A stretch of DNA of 64,000 nt from assembly GCA_949361645.1 (NCBI GenBank), contig OX442437.1, positions 6,578,613 to 6,642,612 on the forward strand. The letters are read 5' to 3'. The position numbers and the translations under genes were made by a program. This stretch comes from Spongilla lacustris (lineage: Eukaryota > Porifera > Demospongiae > Spongillida > Spongillidae). How positions within the stretch are numbered: the stretch's first letter is position 1; every line of letters starts with the position of its first letter. The notes below the pieces were generated by a model. The model searched no databases, was not told where the DNA came from, and saw nothing but the letters and a program-made list of their open reading frames with translations. Below, piece by piece: positions 55,401-64,000 of this stretch.

Positions 55401-55975
55401 CACGGATACTTTACACCGCGGTGTATGTGCTCTATGTGCCTCAGCAGGTTCTTGTTGGAAGAAAACGTCTCCGGGCAGAGTTTGCAGTTGTGGATGGTCT
55501 GTTGTGGGATGAGAGAGTAGGGCATGTGACTGGTGCAAGTAAAGGAAGTTTATGAGTCCCCAGACCCTTATAGCCCACACCTTGGTATCTACCTTGGCTA
55601 ACTATTACATAGCTAGGGCCAAAGCAGTTTTCCCCTTATGGTTATGGTTACACTAATGATATCCCTTCAGTATAGACACTCATTACATCTCTGTAGCAGT
55701 ACACCTTTCACATGTATACCACACACCCTTCCTCTCTTACTAGGAGGGCAGGTGGAGCTAGTGGTATTCCTCCTTCCTCCACATCCTGGACATAACCTCC
55801 TCCCCCTTCCTCCACCTGCAGTTGTACAAGGGAGATGTTTGACATCATGGTATTGATGCATGGAAGTATCTTTTCCACGAGTTGGATCTCCTCCCTGAGG
55901 TAGACGAGCTCCTGGATCCTTCGATCCTTATCCTGGCACAGCTTCTCCAGGCGTGTTGCTGCATGCTGGGCGCTA
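49426..55975 (-). CDS. Coiled-coil / C2H2 gene family, minus-strand cluster (shuffled paralogue)
   Basis: Reading leftward: AQHAATRLEKLCQDKDRRIQ exon (about 55975-55865), zinc-finger exons (55498-55328, 54909-partial, 54682-54515), a coil exon pair near 52930-52740 (EEEFKRENELL; then TKDEISSRLNNYIARLEQQC), two tandem copies of the Ser/Pro, EGASIRRNLAQEFEEAGELE, AIQQCEALQEKIEQMK, EQHQQELLMCK and DQARAWLQEQRERDAQASKD exons (52095-51290 and 51225-50420), another coil exon (about 50230-50115), AATRLEKLCQEKDRRIQ (about 49715-49605) and DRDCAYRELGMEDKLITKTL (49497-49426). Exon sequences match the plus-strand gene but their order is rearranged. Here the exon that in the plus copies starts GATGATGAG reads in phase. 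No single complete transcript can be assured; this may be one gene with internal duplications or several fragments. Confidence 0.5.
50396..52150. repeat. 871-bp tandem duplication within the minus-strand cluster
   Basis: 50420-51260 and 51291-52131 are practically identical across exons, introns and even the C/CA tracts (only GT-repeat and G-run lengths differ). The junction at about 51263 joins GTGAGC directly to CCCATACATGCACACC. The plus-strand segment 34016-34900 is equally close in inverted orientation. Confidence 0.93.
52130..52300. repeat. 55-bp minisatellite, inverted (array 4)
   Basis: Three copies of the 55-bp unit in reverse orientation, next to the same exon as in the plus-strand arrays. 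Confidence 0.95.
53324..53849 (-). other. Unidentified minus-strand reading frames
   Basis: Two adjoining frames: one with LWIDYQTYFGESPIREVCGG, and one with SSPHQSTPPASPHKSTQHEV and an acidic run EEDDEELDV. A possible splice lies between them (53580s). The base composition resembles coding sequence more than the satellites do, but I recognise no family. Confidence 0.3.
53848..53935. repeat. 85-bp segment repeated at 57057-57140
   Basis: TTCATGACATCCTCTTAAAA through CGGACTGGGGAGGAGGCTAA occurs in both places on the same strand and in the plus-strand gene at about 35690-35755 inverted. It marks breakpoints of the family's rearrangement; different sequences (a finger fragment here, a hAT remnant there) adjoin it. 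Confidence 0.85.
53985..54095 (-). pseudogene. Fragment of a C2H2 finger pair
   Basis: Reads NKNLLRHILYQHDGVKYTCS then YGAVMSRSGALL. The first Cys of the first finger is missing and CSICG has become CSIYG, so zinc binding is lost. Homologous to the middle of the exon at 54515-54682. Confidence 0.7.
54515..54682 (-). CDS. C2H2 zinc-finger pair exon (56 codons)
   Basis: TIHNCNLCPATFTRNSNWLR followed by HIKAHYG, then CSICGALMSRSDALLVHMRR ending RHGSQ. Both fingers keep Cys-Cys-His-His. CAG acceptor and GTGAGCC donor flank it. It is part of the minus-strand family cluster; the linker is one or two residues shorter than in the plus-strand exon 38621-38794. Confidence 0.8.
54786..54909 (-). pseudogene. 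Truncated C2H2 pair exon
   Basis: Identical to 55498-55385 through CRICGAIL, then it breaks at about 54791 into intron-like sequence (AGCTATGTAATAGTTAGCC). The second finger's His half and the donor are deleted. Confidence 0.75.
55328..55498 (-). CDS. C2H2 zinc-finger pair exon (57 codons)
   Basis: TIHNCKLCPETFSSNKNLLR, then HIEHIHRGVKYPCRICGAIL and SRSDALLVHMRRCHGSQ. Intact fingers, canonical splice sites. Nearest relatives are 54515-54682 and the plus-strand 38621-38794. Confidence 0.8.
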
Positions 55976-56097
55976 TGAGAGAATGGGGTTCACTTTAAAA
56001 TACCCTCACCATACACACGTACACGTAGTAGCAGAGGCGGATACAGCTGTTTCAATATTCTCACTTAAATCCTTAATGTTACTTATTGTTTCATCAA

Positions 56098-57045
56098 TCA
56101 TATTCGATGCTGCGACAATGTCAACTGTAGTTTAATAGCAATAGGTCTAATTAATTCTAGAGCATTCTTTGCAACCAAAAATGACACAATGTTTTGCGTT
56201 GACTTCAAGGAATGCAAGAGACCTTGTGCCTTTACTTTCGGAATCCCAATCTCAATTTTGGTCCAAATTTTTATCTGGAAATACAGAAGGATTATTATAG
56301 CTTCTAAGCAGCAGCAACAGTTCATAAAATGTCTCATAACTTGTATGCCGCTCCACCCAACGAGTCCGACAAAGTCCAAGAAGCTTGCTTTTGGTAAATC
56401 TGATTCAAAAGCACCCAAAAAAATGTTCAAAAAATCATTGTCGTATAGAAAAATGATTGAAAAACTTGAATGTTTCATTAATAACATCTACCATAGAACT
56501 TATTTGAGGAACTAAGGTTAAGAACATGGCTTCTGCAATGGGTATATAAAGCTAGTGGGCACACAACTTTTATTCTTGCCTGCACTCCAACTCTTTCAGA
56601 AGACATAGCAGCTGCTCATTAAGCTTGTCCTCTGCATTTGAGTATGTCTACCTTGTTTTGGGCCAGGCTTAGCATAATAGCATCTGCAATGTGTGCCCCT
56701 GTTGTTCTTATTAACTCTACAAAATCCAAGAACACTTCACTAATATTCTCCCCCTCAATAAAACGAACACAAATACATAATATTTCTTTATTGTCATACT
56801 TCCCAGTAACTTCATCAGCTATGATTGAAAAAACACTGGTTGAAAGCTGTAATGATTTTGTTGTACATTCTCGAATATAATCAGCAATAATTGATATGAT
56901 CTCATTTTGTGTTGTTTTTGATGTGCATTTAGCATTTCGTTTTCCTTGTTCAAGATGGTCCTTTAATACAGTATCAGTTTAGCCATGAGGTGCAAAAGAG
57001 CCGAGAAATTTCCTTTATTAACTGTAGTAGATGTGCTATCATCTC
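56098..57045 (-). pseudogene. hAT-type transposase (DUF4371 class) fragment
   Basis: Reading leftward: FRGHRDDSTSTTVNKGNFSA, then a DUF4371-like block (SIIADEVTGKYDNKEILCIC, then ISEVFLDFVELIRTTGAHIA), then the later region CCLEAI with KAQGLLHSLKSTQNIVSFLV. This order matches DUF4371/hAT transposases related to the P52rIPK/ZMYM-like group. Frames are interrupted and both ends are missing. It is inserted in the coiled-coil cluster. Its distal part is duplicated at 60909-61260. Confidence 0.72.
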
Positions 57046-57188
57046 GATGACCACGTAAAGTTCATGACATCCTCTTAAAAACAGACACAATGATGTAGCT
57101 AGCCATACCACCTTTTCGGACTGGGGAGGAGGCTAATGATACCTCCAGCACAAATGGTTAGAAGAGGCTACTCATGTCTCAGGTGGGT

Positions 57189-57630
57189 TCACATATGTTC
57201 CAGGCAGTAACTACGACGCCTCTCGGCCTCAAGAGACACTATCCGTGCCCTTAAAATCTCCACCTCCCTCAGATGTCGGGTCTGCAGTGTGTGGAAACAG
57301 AACTCCTGGAATGAGATATTCCTTCCCACTTGAGCAAGGGCGTCCCTAGGGGGGGGGAGGGGGGGGGCAGGGTAATGGTAATGGTATGTGCAAACATGGT
57401 GCACATACCATTACACAGACACCCACTTGCCTCTTGATCCTTTGAGGCCTGGGAATCCCTCTCCCTCTGCTCCTGCAGCAGCTGTTTCTTCGGATCGGGG
57501 CTCCCTCCTGCAGTGGTGGAGGGGGAGGTGCAGGGATGTGCCTGCTTCGAGCTCTCCAGCTTCTTCGAATTCTTGGACACTATCCGCGCCCTTAAAATCT
57601 CCACCTCCCTCAGATGTCGGGTCTGAATGT
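57189..57630 (-). pseudogene. Coiled-coil gene fragments (two copies of one exon)
   Basis: RHLREVEILRARIVS occurs twice: at about 57285-57200, continuing into SLEAERRRSY, and near 57630-57585. They are separated by a G-tract element end and a DSQASKDQEA-like piece of the DQARAWL exon. This corresponds to plus-strand 34751-35587 in inverted, condensed form. Confidence 0.6.
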
Positions 57631-57631
57631 G

Positions 57632-57776
57632 AACGGATTTCATCATGGTCCTCTTGTGAGCCAGTTAGAGTTTGTGCAATTGATCTAAAGAGGCAATTTC
57701 CAGCTCCTTTGATTCTTCCTATTGCCAAAGTGGCCTGTGAAATTCCAATCATTGATGACTTCTGGCATTGTAACAT
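57632..57776 (-). pseudogene. OTU-like cysteine protease fragment
   Basis: The frame reads GAGNCLFRSIAQTLTGSQED followed by HDEIR, the OTU active-site motif (usually D-G-N-C-L-F-R, then LTG.Q..H..IR) with Asp replaced by Ala-Gly. It then runs into zinc-finger/coil family sequence. Transposon-borne OTU domains of this type are common in invertebrates. Only the N-terminal third remains. Confidence 0.6.
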
Positions 57777-57779
57777 CGC

Positions 57780-59470
57780 GTTCTTCGATGGATCCTACTA
57801 CACAAGATTTTTATGGGTACTGGGGGGAATTGGCAGGTCAAACTTTACATTTGACAGGACAAATCTAGCATTGTACTGGCAATTTGACAGTACAAGTGAA
57901 AAAATTATTTCGAGCCCTGACGTGAAGTTCTCTGAGATAAGTACATTTGTAATCTTGGCATGATGTGGTATGGTGGTCTTCCACAGAGTGCCACTGCAAA
58001 CAGGTGGATATGTGGGGAGCTGGACATCCCTCCTGTCTCTGATGAACGGCCCCTAACCTATAAGTGCCGAGAGTCACCTAACGTTTTTGTTAGGTAAACC
58101 TAGCATCAAATATTAGGTATACCTAACAGTTTACATATGGTCCAGAGCTTGTGTAGATTATAAATATTGTTAATCGCTACTAATTATTACTATGTATGGC
58201 GAAGTAAAGTACAATGAATTGATCAAGTTACATAAGTTCAAAGCATGTAGAGCAAAGGGCCCGAATGTGGAACGCACCCCTATTAAGGAACACTAAATCT
58301 CATTAAAAATTTAATCAAAGTTATGGGTTTGCAATGATGGCTCATACGCAAATCAATGAATCTGATTGACCCACTGATAAGTATAAGACATAAAGGATAG
58401 TCTAGTGACGATGTTCAATGCTGATAAAATTCTCCACTAGCATTTGGCAAGCTAGGATTGCAGCATTGTGCTCCTTTACAACCTTGTGATTTCATTTTAG
58501 CTTTCATGTGCTCTAATGCAGCGTTTTCTTTTAGAGCTGCTTTTCAAAGATTCTGCATTGCTCTTCTTTCTCAGCTATCTCTCCCCTCTTCATATCCTTA
58601 AATTCATCAATTCATTGTGCTGAAGTCATGCACTGAGCTGAACCTTTCAAATGCTTAAATTGAGTACTAGTAGTAGGGATAGCGTTGTCCTATGGATGTA
58701 AGCTTTCTCCATCTGAATTATCAGTGGTACTTACTGAACTTTGAGGAGAGGTCCATTCAACATGTTGCACCTGCTCAGGACGTACTGCACATGCAGCCAC
58801 ATAGATGGAGTGGTACTGAATTGACAATTCAGGCGTAACTGCAGATCTCCTTCTGTCGTCATTACAGTAGCCTTGATATCAACCTGCCTCTTCACCTCTT
58901 GTGCCACACCATCCTCAATAAAGCTTACAATGGTGATTTTATCAGAAAGTGCTACCCCTTGCATCATGGGGTCCAACCATGTCTTCAGGAAGAGCATCTA
59001 CCCCCACGTAGTGGAGACAGGCCTGTCGTTTATCGGCCATAATTAAGCTACCAGAGGATACATGTACATGTAGACATTTCATTTTTTAGCAAGTAGCATC
59101 CGCCCCCCTCCCCAAAGCAAACCCCATGCGGTTGAGTGTTTATATAACAACCCTTTGATGTGGTTGTTCCTTATTCGGTACCTTTCCCATACATTGAGGT
59201 ATGTTTGCCGAAAAGTGAGTTTTCAGTACCAGAATTCATGAAACATTTCCTATGGTTAGCATAGTTGTAATCTACGTTAAATTCTCTATCCAACAGTGTT
59301 TGAATTATCTCTCTAGCCTGCATAGTTTGTCTGCATCAGTCAAGGGAAGTTGGTTGTTTCTTAATAGGTTCCCTTGCTCTATGTGAGTTCAAAGGAGTTT
59401 ACAATGTTTGATTCAGCTGATGAATCTGTATACAAGCTCTACCAGATTTTGGGCCACTGCCTGTTACTGC
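57780..59470. other. No gene recognised
   Basis: AT-rich with short frames. A small palindromic pair (GTTAGGTAAACCTA, TTAGGTATACCTAAC) lies at 58090-58130. A minus frame at 58731-58997 (SDKITIVSFIEDGVAQEVKR) looks coding-like but is unassigned. Confidence 0.4.
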
Positions 59471-59473
59471 ACT

Positions 59474-60780
59474 TCACACAAACATAATTTGCAACTGGTG
59501 CAGGCTTTGGACATACTCTACATCTTGCTGCACTACCATGCATTCTCTGGTGTGACCTCTTCGTCTTACTTCAGCGATGTATTGGCTTAAAGGGAGCACA
59601 TCATGAGTTTCACTGCTGCACTCGACCTCCTGATCCTCCGCTTCTTCTTCCACTGACTCTATACTTCTCTTCCTAGATGATGCTGTATACGCTGTCTGCA
59701 CAGGAGCTCCTTGCTGATTGTTTGACAGCAACTGCATAACTAGGGAGTCAAGAAACTTCTTGTGACTGGGTGTTAAAGAGTGTTGATTGAAACAGCAGTA
59801 TACTTTGTAAGCATCTACTTCAATGATGCCCAGTACAGTGCAGAAACATCGGAACCACCAATCATTGGTACCAACAGGATCCTCTAAATGTAGAGATCCA
59901 TGGCGTAGATGATTATGCACATCGATTATGCATGCTGCATCCAAATAACTCTTAATTGCCTGTGTTCTGGGAACTATTCGGGTTATTTCTTCACTTTCAC
60001 CAGTTCCCTCATTTAGGATCCATTGTTTCTTAACATGATCATCAACCTTCAAAGTATGGTTTCAGGAGGATACTAAAACTTTCTTTGGCACTCCAACACT
60101 GCCAGATTCATTCCAGGCATGGCCATAAGTTTCTCTTTCCTTTAGTTTCATGAAAAATGCATGTCGGGTAGTGATAGTATCACCTCGTTGAGCTGTCACA
60201 GACCAACCCACATCATTCAGAAACTTCTTTGGGAAACCTTTTGTGGCATTCTTTACTAAACCTGTGGAAATAAGTACCATGTGCAAGCAATGCTCTTGCA
60301 GTTTGAAATGAGGCAAAAAAGCTGTCCCCATAAACAACATGGCCTTTGCCATGTAGGAATTCTGTTAACCTGAGAGTTAATGCCACATGCTTAGGATACT
60401 GATCGCAGTACTTCTTGCTTGCCATGAGCTCTGCATCTTTCTGTATTTCAAGAAACAGTATAATTCCAGTATTGACATCAGCCACATCCTTGTACTCAAT
60501 GCCAACTCCACAAGGCTTCCGAATTATTTTTGTCAGATGTGGAACGCCCTCAGGTGTGCCTTCAAACATGGGAATCCATTTTCCCATGCTTTCATCCACC
60601 ACCACTTCTGTTCCAGGCTTCACATTCTGCATCCTTGTTGTGTTGAAGGCACTAATCAAACCTCTGACAGCATCCCAGGTGTGTTCATTCACTGCAGGTG
60701 GCCACAGTTTCAGATATTTCTTCCAGTATAAAAAGCGATCACGTTACAATCCAAATCTTCGTAACAAATCCAATGGCTGC
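59474..60780 (-). pseudogene. piggyBac-like transposase, N-terminally truncated and frameshifted
   Basis: Reading leftward: YWKKYLKLWPPAVNEHTWDA, EVVVDESMGKWIPMFEG (DDE-type Asp region), GHVVYGDSFFASFQTARALL (second Asp), GLVKNATKGFPKKFLNDVG, then YLDAACIIDVHNHLRHGSLH and WWFRCFCTVLGIIEVDAYKV, the piggyBac/PGBD domain order. Frame breaks at about 60270 and 60055 and a missing N-terminus show it is inactive. The C-terminal part after 59700 is Glu-rich with a Cys-containing end. Confidence 0.85.
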
Positions 60781-60908
60781 CAAAAACATGAGCTTTTGAC
60801 GTTCCACAAGTCTTTAATATTGCTTAGAATGAATGTTAAGGTGTAATTGTGTGTAATGGAATCAATATGAAATACGCTTTCCATATTATCATTTTTGGCT
60901 GTTTCTAG

Positions 60909-61260
60909 CTATGAAGAGAGGACTGATATTGTGGAACAAAAGATAGCAGCCCTTCTGCGGGACCAGCTGTCTTGGTCTTTCTTCTGTAGTTTAATAGCAA
61001 TAGGTCTAATTAATTCTAGAGCATTCTTTGCAACCAAAAATGACACAATGTTTTGTGTTGACTTCAAGGAATGCAAGAGACCTTTTGCCTTTACTTTTGA
61101 ATCAGAATCCCAATCCCAATTTTGGTCCAAATTTTTATCTGGATACACAGAAGGATTAATTATAGCTTCTAAGCAGCAGCAAATATAGACATACAGTTCA
61201 TAAAATGTCTCATAAAATGTCTCATAACATGTATACCGCTCCACCCAATGAGTCCGACAA
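60909..61260 (-). pseudogene. Second hAT transposase fragment
   Basis: Reads CYETFYETFYELYVYICCCL then KVKAKGLLHSLKSTQNIVSF and NALELIRPIAIKLQ, nearly the same as 56131-56350 on the same strand. The upstream WVERYTCYETFYE fits hAT proteins. It directly abuts the truncated piggyBac 5' end. Confidence 0.7.
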
Positions 61261-61319
61261 AGTCCAAGAAGCTTGCTTTTGGTACAATCTGATTCAAAAT
61301 TGATTCAGCACCTTGTTCA

Positions 61320-61855
61320 CCCATTGTGCCAAATCATAAGTTGTATCTTCTCACCCACTCAACCTGTGTGCTCCTCTAATAGGTGCATTTTGGGTGAGAT
61401 ATTTTCATTGGCCATGGGGAAATTGGTTCTAAAGTAGTTCAGAATGGAAACAGTAGCGAAAAATAATCACATAGTTAATACCCATCCACAGCTATGACGT
61501 CATGTTGCTATATCCTAACTCTCTCCACATTTCTCATCTGTCAGTTACAAAACATTGCTCATGGATGGAGTGGCATGCTCCAAGCCTAGCAAATGCCCCT
61601 TCAAATGTGTCTGCAACCTGCTGAGCATCCATGAGGAGAACAGGATACTACTGGGCCACATTTTGTATACACCAGTCATCATTCAGTATGTACTTGCCTC
61701 ACTTGTTGAAGGTCTTTGTGGTGATGACTCAAAGGTCACTGGCTTTGATGCTTAGCTTTGGCCTTGACCTTTTGTAATCCTTACAAGGGTTATTGGCTGG
61801 AATGATGGTGAGTAGTTCATGTAATTATTATTGCTGTACAAATTTACTTACTCTT

Positions 61856-61902
<47 letters not shown>

Positions 61903-63160
61903 TGGAATCTGCAAAAACATTTGGGCTCTGGGGTTTCAGACAGCATTCTTTGAATTTTGAATTACGTTTACCTCAGTACCACATGGAGGAGATGGTGTTG
62001 CAAACATGTGAGAGGTACACTCCTGCTGGAAGGTCTGTTTTACATGAGTTGCATTGAAGCAATACATCACTTAGGAGGGACAAGAAGACGTCAGGAGCTG
62101 CATTTATGCTGGCAGCAGTTAAATGTGAGTTGTCATGGCAACAGGAACGTGTTGTTTACCGACAATGTCATTCTGCACAGACAAGACTTTGGCACGGTAG
62201 CTCTACTGGTCTGTGCAGAATACAAAGCAGAGTGGACACTTTAGATAGTTGATGGCAGAAACTGATTGTGTAGCAGCTGGCTGGACACTGGTTGAAATCG
62301 AAACTGGTGCAATGTACCCAATATGTGTAAATAATGACTGTAGTGATTCACTTGACATTTGGCAGTATGTTTTGTCACATTTTTTTCCTTGTACCATCTT
62401 TCACCAGCACCTCAAAATGCTGGCAAACCTAAATGTGATCATGCAATTAAATTCAGATGTAGTTTGGACCTCACTCACTTTACACTTGTCTATGGTATGG
62501 GCTTTTCACTTGCAGGGCACGACCAAACTTTTAAATGGTACTAGCGATTTCTGCCTCGAAGCATTTAACACCCTCCCTTAGCTTATACGGTTTGCAGAAC
62601 GATTGTGGGTGGATCTCGATATGATCATTGATACCAAAAGCTAGTTTAAGCTCCTTTTTGTAAAATATGGAGTTGCATATGCTTCTTTTTGACTTATTTG
62701 CCACCACCAACCTCCCACCGCACACCCTGCAATGTTTTGTAAGCCAACTGTTATGGAACTCCATCGCAAAGCATATATAAAAACCAAGATGTTGATAATT
62801 ATTCATAGATTTCAGCCGCGATTTTATATGCCCTAGATATCGCGTCTCGAGACATGACCCAGCTTAAATTGTTTTACAATGCCCCTAGATTCTGTATTTT
62901 ATCGTCACAACTCACCTGGAAGTTAGAGAGCCTCACAAATAGCCCACCAAAAGATGCACTCGTAACGAATTAAGGGGCACGTGATTACTAGAAACGTTGC
63001 GCCGTATGTTGAAATGCTGTAAACATGTGAGCAGTTGATTTGGGTTTGTGCTTAGACTAATGCTATGCTTGGAATTATCAATAGTGAGGCGTAGTGAAAC
63101 TGGGTTGTAACGGAAACAGGCCTTGAAAATGTTAGCCCGTTAATGAGCTACCAAAATCAT
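61320..63160. other. No recognised gene; a few open frames
   Basis: Plus-strand frames at 61555-61755 (GVACSKPSKCPFKCVCNLLS), 61957-62244 and 62249-62581 (VAAGWTLVEIETGAMYPICV) have somewhat coding-like composition but I can assign no family or splice model. A (CA)n run lies at 61857-61900. Confidence 0.35.
61857..61900. repeat. (CA)n microsatellite
   Basis: About 21 CA repeats. Confidence 0.95.
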
Positions 63161-63324
63161 TTTTACAGCAATTGGACATCTAAATATTCGTAAATGTCTG
63201 CTGTGAAACACCCGTGATACATACATAGATTAATAAATGTAGAAATAAATATATAAATAAATGGTAGTTCAAGGGCCTGCCCTCCTCCAGTTTCCTTCTC
63301 TTTGTGTCCTTCAGATCTGACAAA

Positions 63325-63515
63325 GACATACATGGGCATAACATTGCACTGCCAAACATTGCACTGCCATACATGGGCATAACATTGCACTGCCATACAT
63401 GGGCATAACATCGCACTGCCAAACATTGCACTGCCATACATGGGCATAACATTGCACTGCCATACATGGGCATAACATTGCATTGCATTGCCATACATGG
63501 ACATAACATTGCACT
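63325..63515. repeat. Minisatellite CATGGGCATAACATTGCACT
   Basis: About eight copies of a 26-bp unit (CATACATGGGCATAACATTG followed by CACTGC) interspersed with a short CAAACATTGCACTGC variant. It produces Met/Cys-rich spurious frames. Confidence 0.93.
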
Positions 63516-64000
63516 GTGTTTGAGAAATATGTTTCCCCCCTGATTTTATCAATGTTTAAAATTTTCAAGTTACAAATTATTATTTCTAAATTTGGTACCC
63601 ATCACTGGAATTGGTTTCTATGGGATATGAATCATCCATAACTATGCAGATACTATTTTTTCACCTTAGCAGCTGCAAAACCATACATCAAGAGCTCATG
63701 AATACAGAGAGTATTTTACGAACAGAACATAAAAGAAGTCCTAAACACAATAAATAAACTTCACCAAAGATAACGAACATCACTATTAGTGTGTGGACCG
63801 CGATATTGCCATATAATTTGACTGCCACATAGCAACATTCTTCCTCCGATGGTGTAGAAGCTTTAGTTCTTTTTGCCACTGTACAATAAATGTCAGCCAT
63901 ACAAAACATGATTTAGCGCTTACAGTAGATAATCTGTCCTTATGTTACTGTGTGCATGCTTGTAACATTAGCTCTATCTCATGCGCCTACTAAAATGCAT

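Noticed and set aside
63163..63568. Met/Cys-rich repeat frames near the right end
   Set aside because: Minisatellite translations in several frames.

Overview
The window is nuclear DNA of an early-branching animal, most likely a sponge. This is inferred from intron-rich metazoan genes (class III-like myosin, ALDH7A1, Cactin), stand-alone Ig-domain and death-domain genes, a tRNA-Sec, and very many short tandem repeats and TE remnants. No prokaryotic or viral gene organisation is seen. A 200-N scaffold gap lies at 29685-29884.

Left part (1-20 kb): three well-preserved conserved genes. An unconventional myosin with a class III-like motor (minus, 22 exons traced, 3' end outside the window) is divergently arranged with mitochondrial-type ALDH7A1/antiquitin (plus, 15 exons, complete, 541 codons). 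ALDH7A1 converges tail-to-tail with Cactin (minus, about 23 exons, complete). A selenocysteine tRNA with its own upstream TATA box and T-run terminator sits antisense inside a myosin intron. Many introns of these genes are filled by minisatellites or poly-purine/poly-G tracts.

Middle (20-29.7 kb): reverse-transcriptase remnants, G-tract elements and a small secreted Ig-domain gene with three exons. A 2.3-kb duplicate of the 5' half of Cactin carries a premature stop codon and abuts the first exon of an RG-rich protein.

Right part (29.9-57.7 kb): a rapidly evolving family of modular genes. Short exons encode coiled-coil heptads, proline-rich spacers, paired C2H2 fingers and, at one 3' end, a tandem KPVQQ-type repeat tail. 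Copies occur on the plus strand (30.3-40.9 kb) and, shuffled, on the minus strand (49.4-57.7 kb), around a central 8.5-kb region. That region holds a nested transposon (a 2.06-kb TGT...ACA element with 4-bp target duplication inside a 2.87-kb TAG...CTA element with near-9-bp duplication), a death-domain exon with a frameshift and a hAT remnant. Some copies are nearly identical over exons and introns, so duplication is very recent or partly an assembly artefact.

Far right (56-64 kb): decayed hAT (DUF4371-type) and piggyBac-like transposases, an OTU-like fragment, and sequence with no recognisable gene.

All gene models were made by reading splice signals and protein motifs by eye; no search was run.
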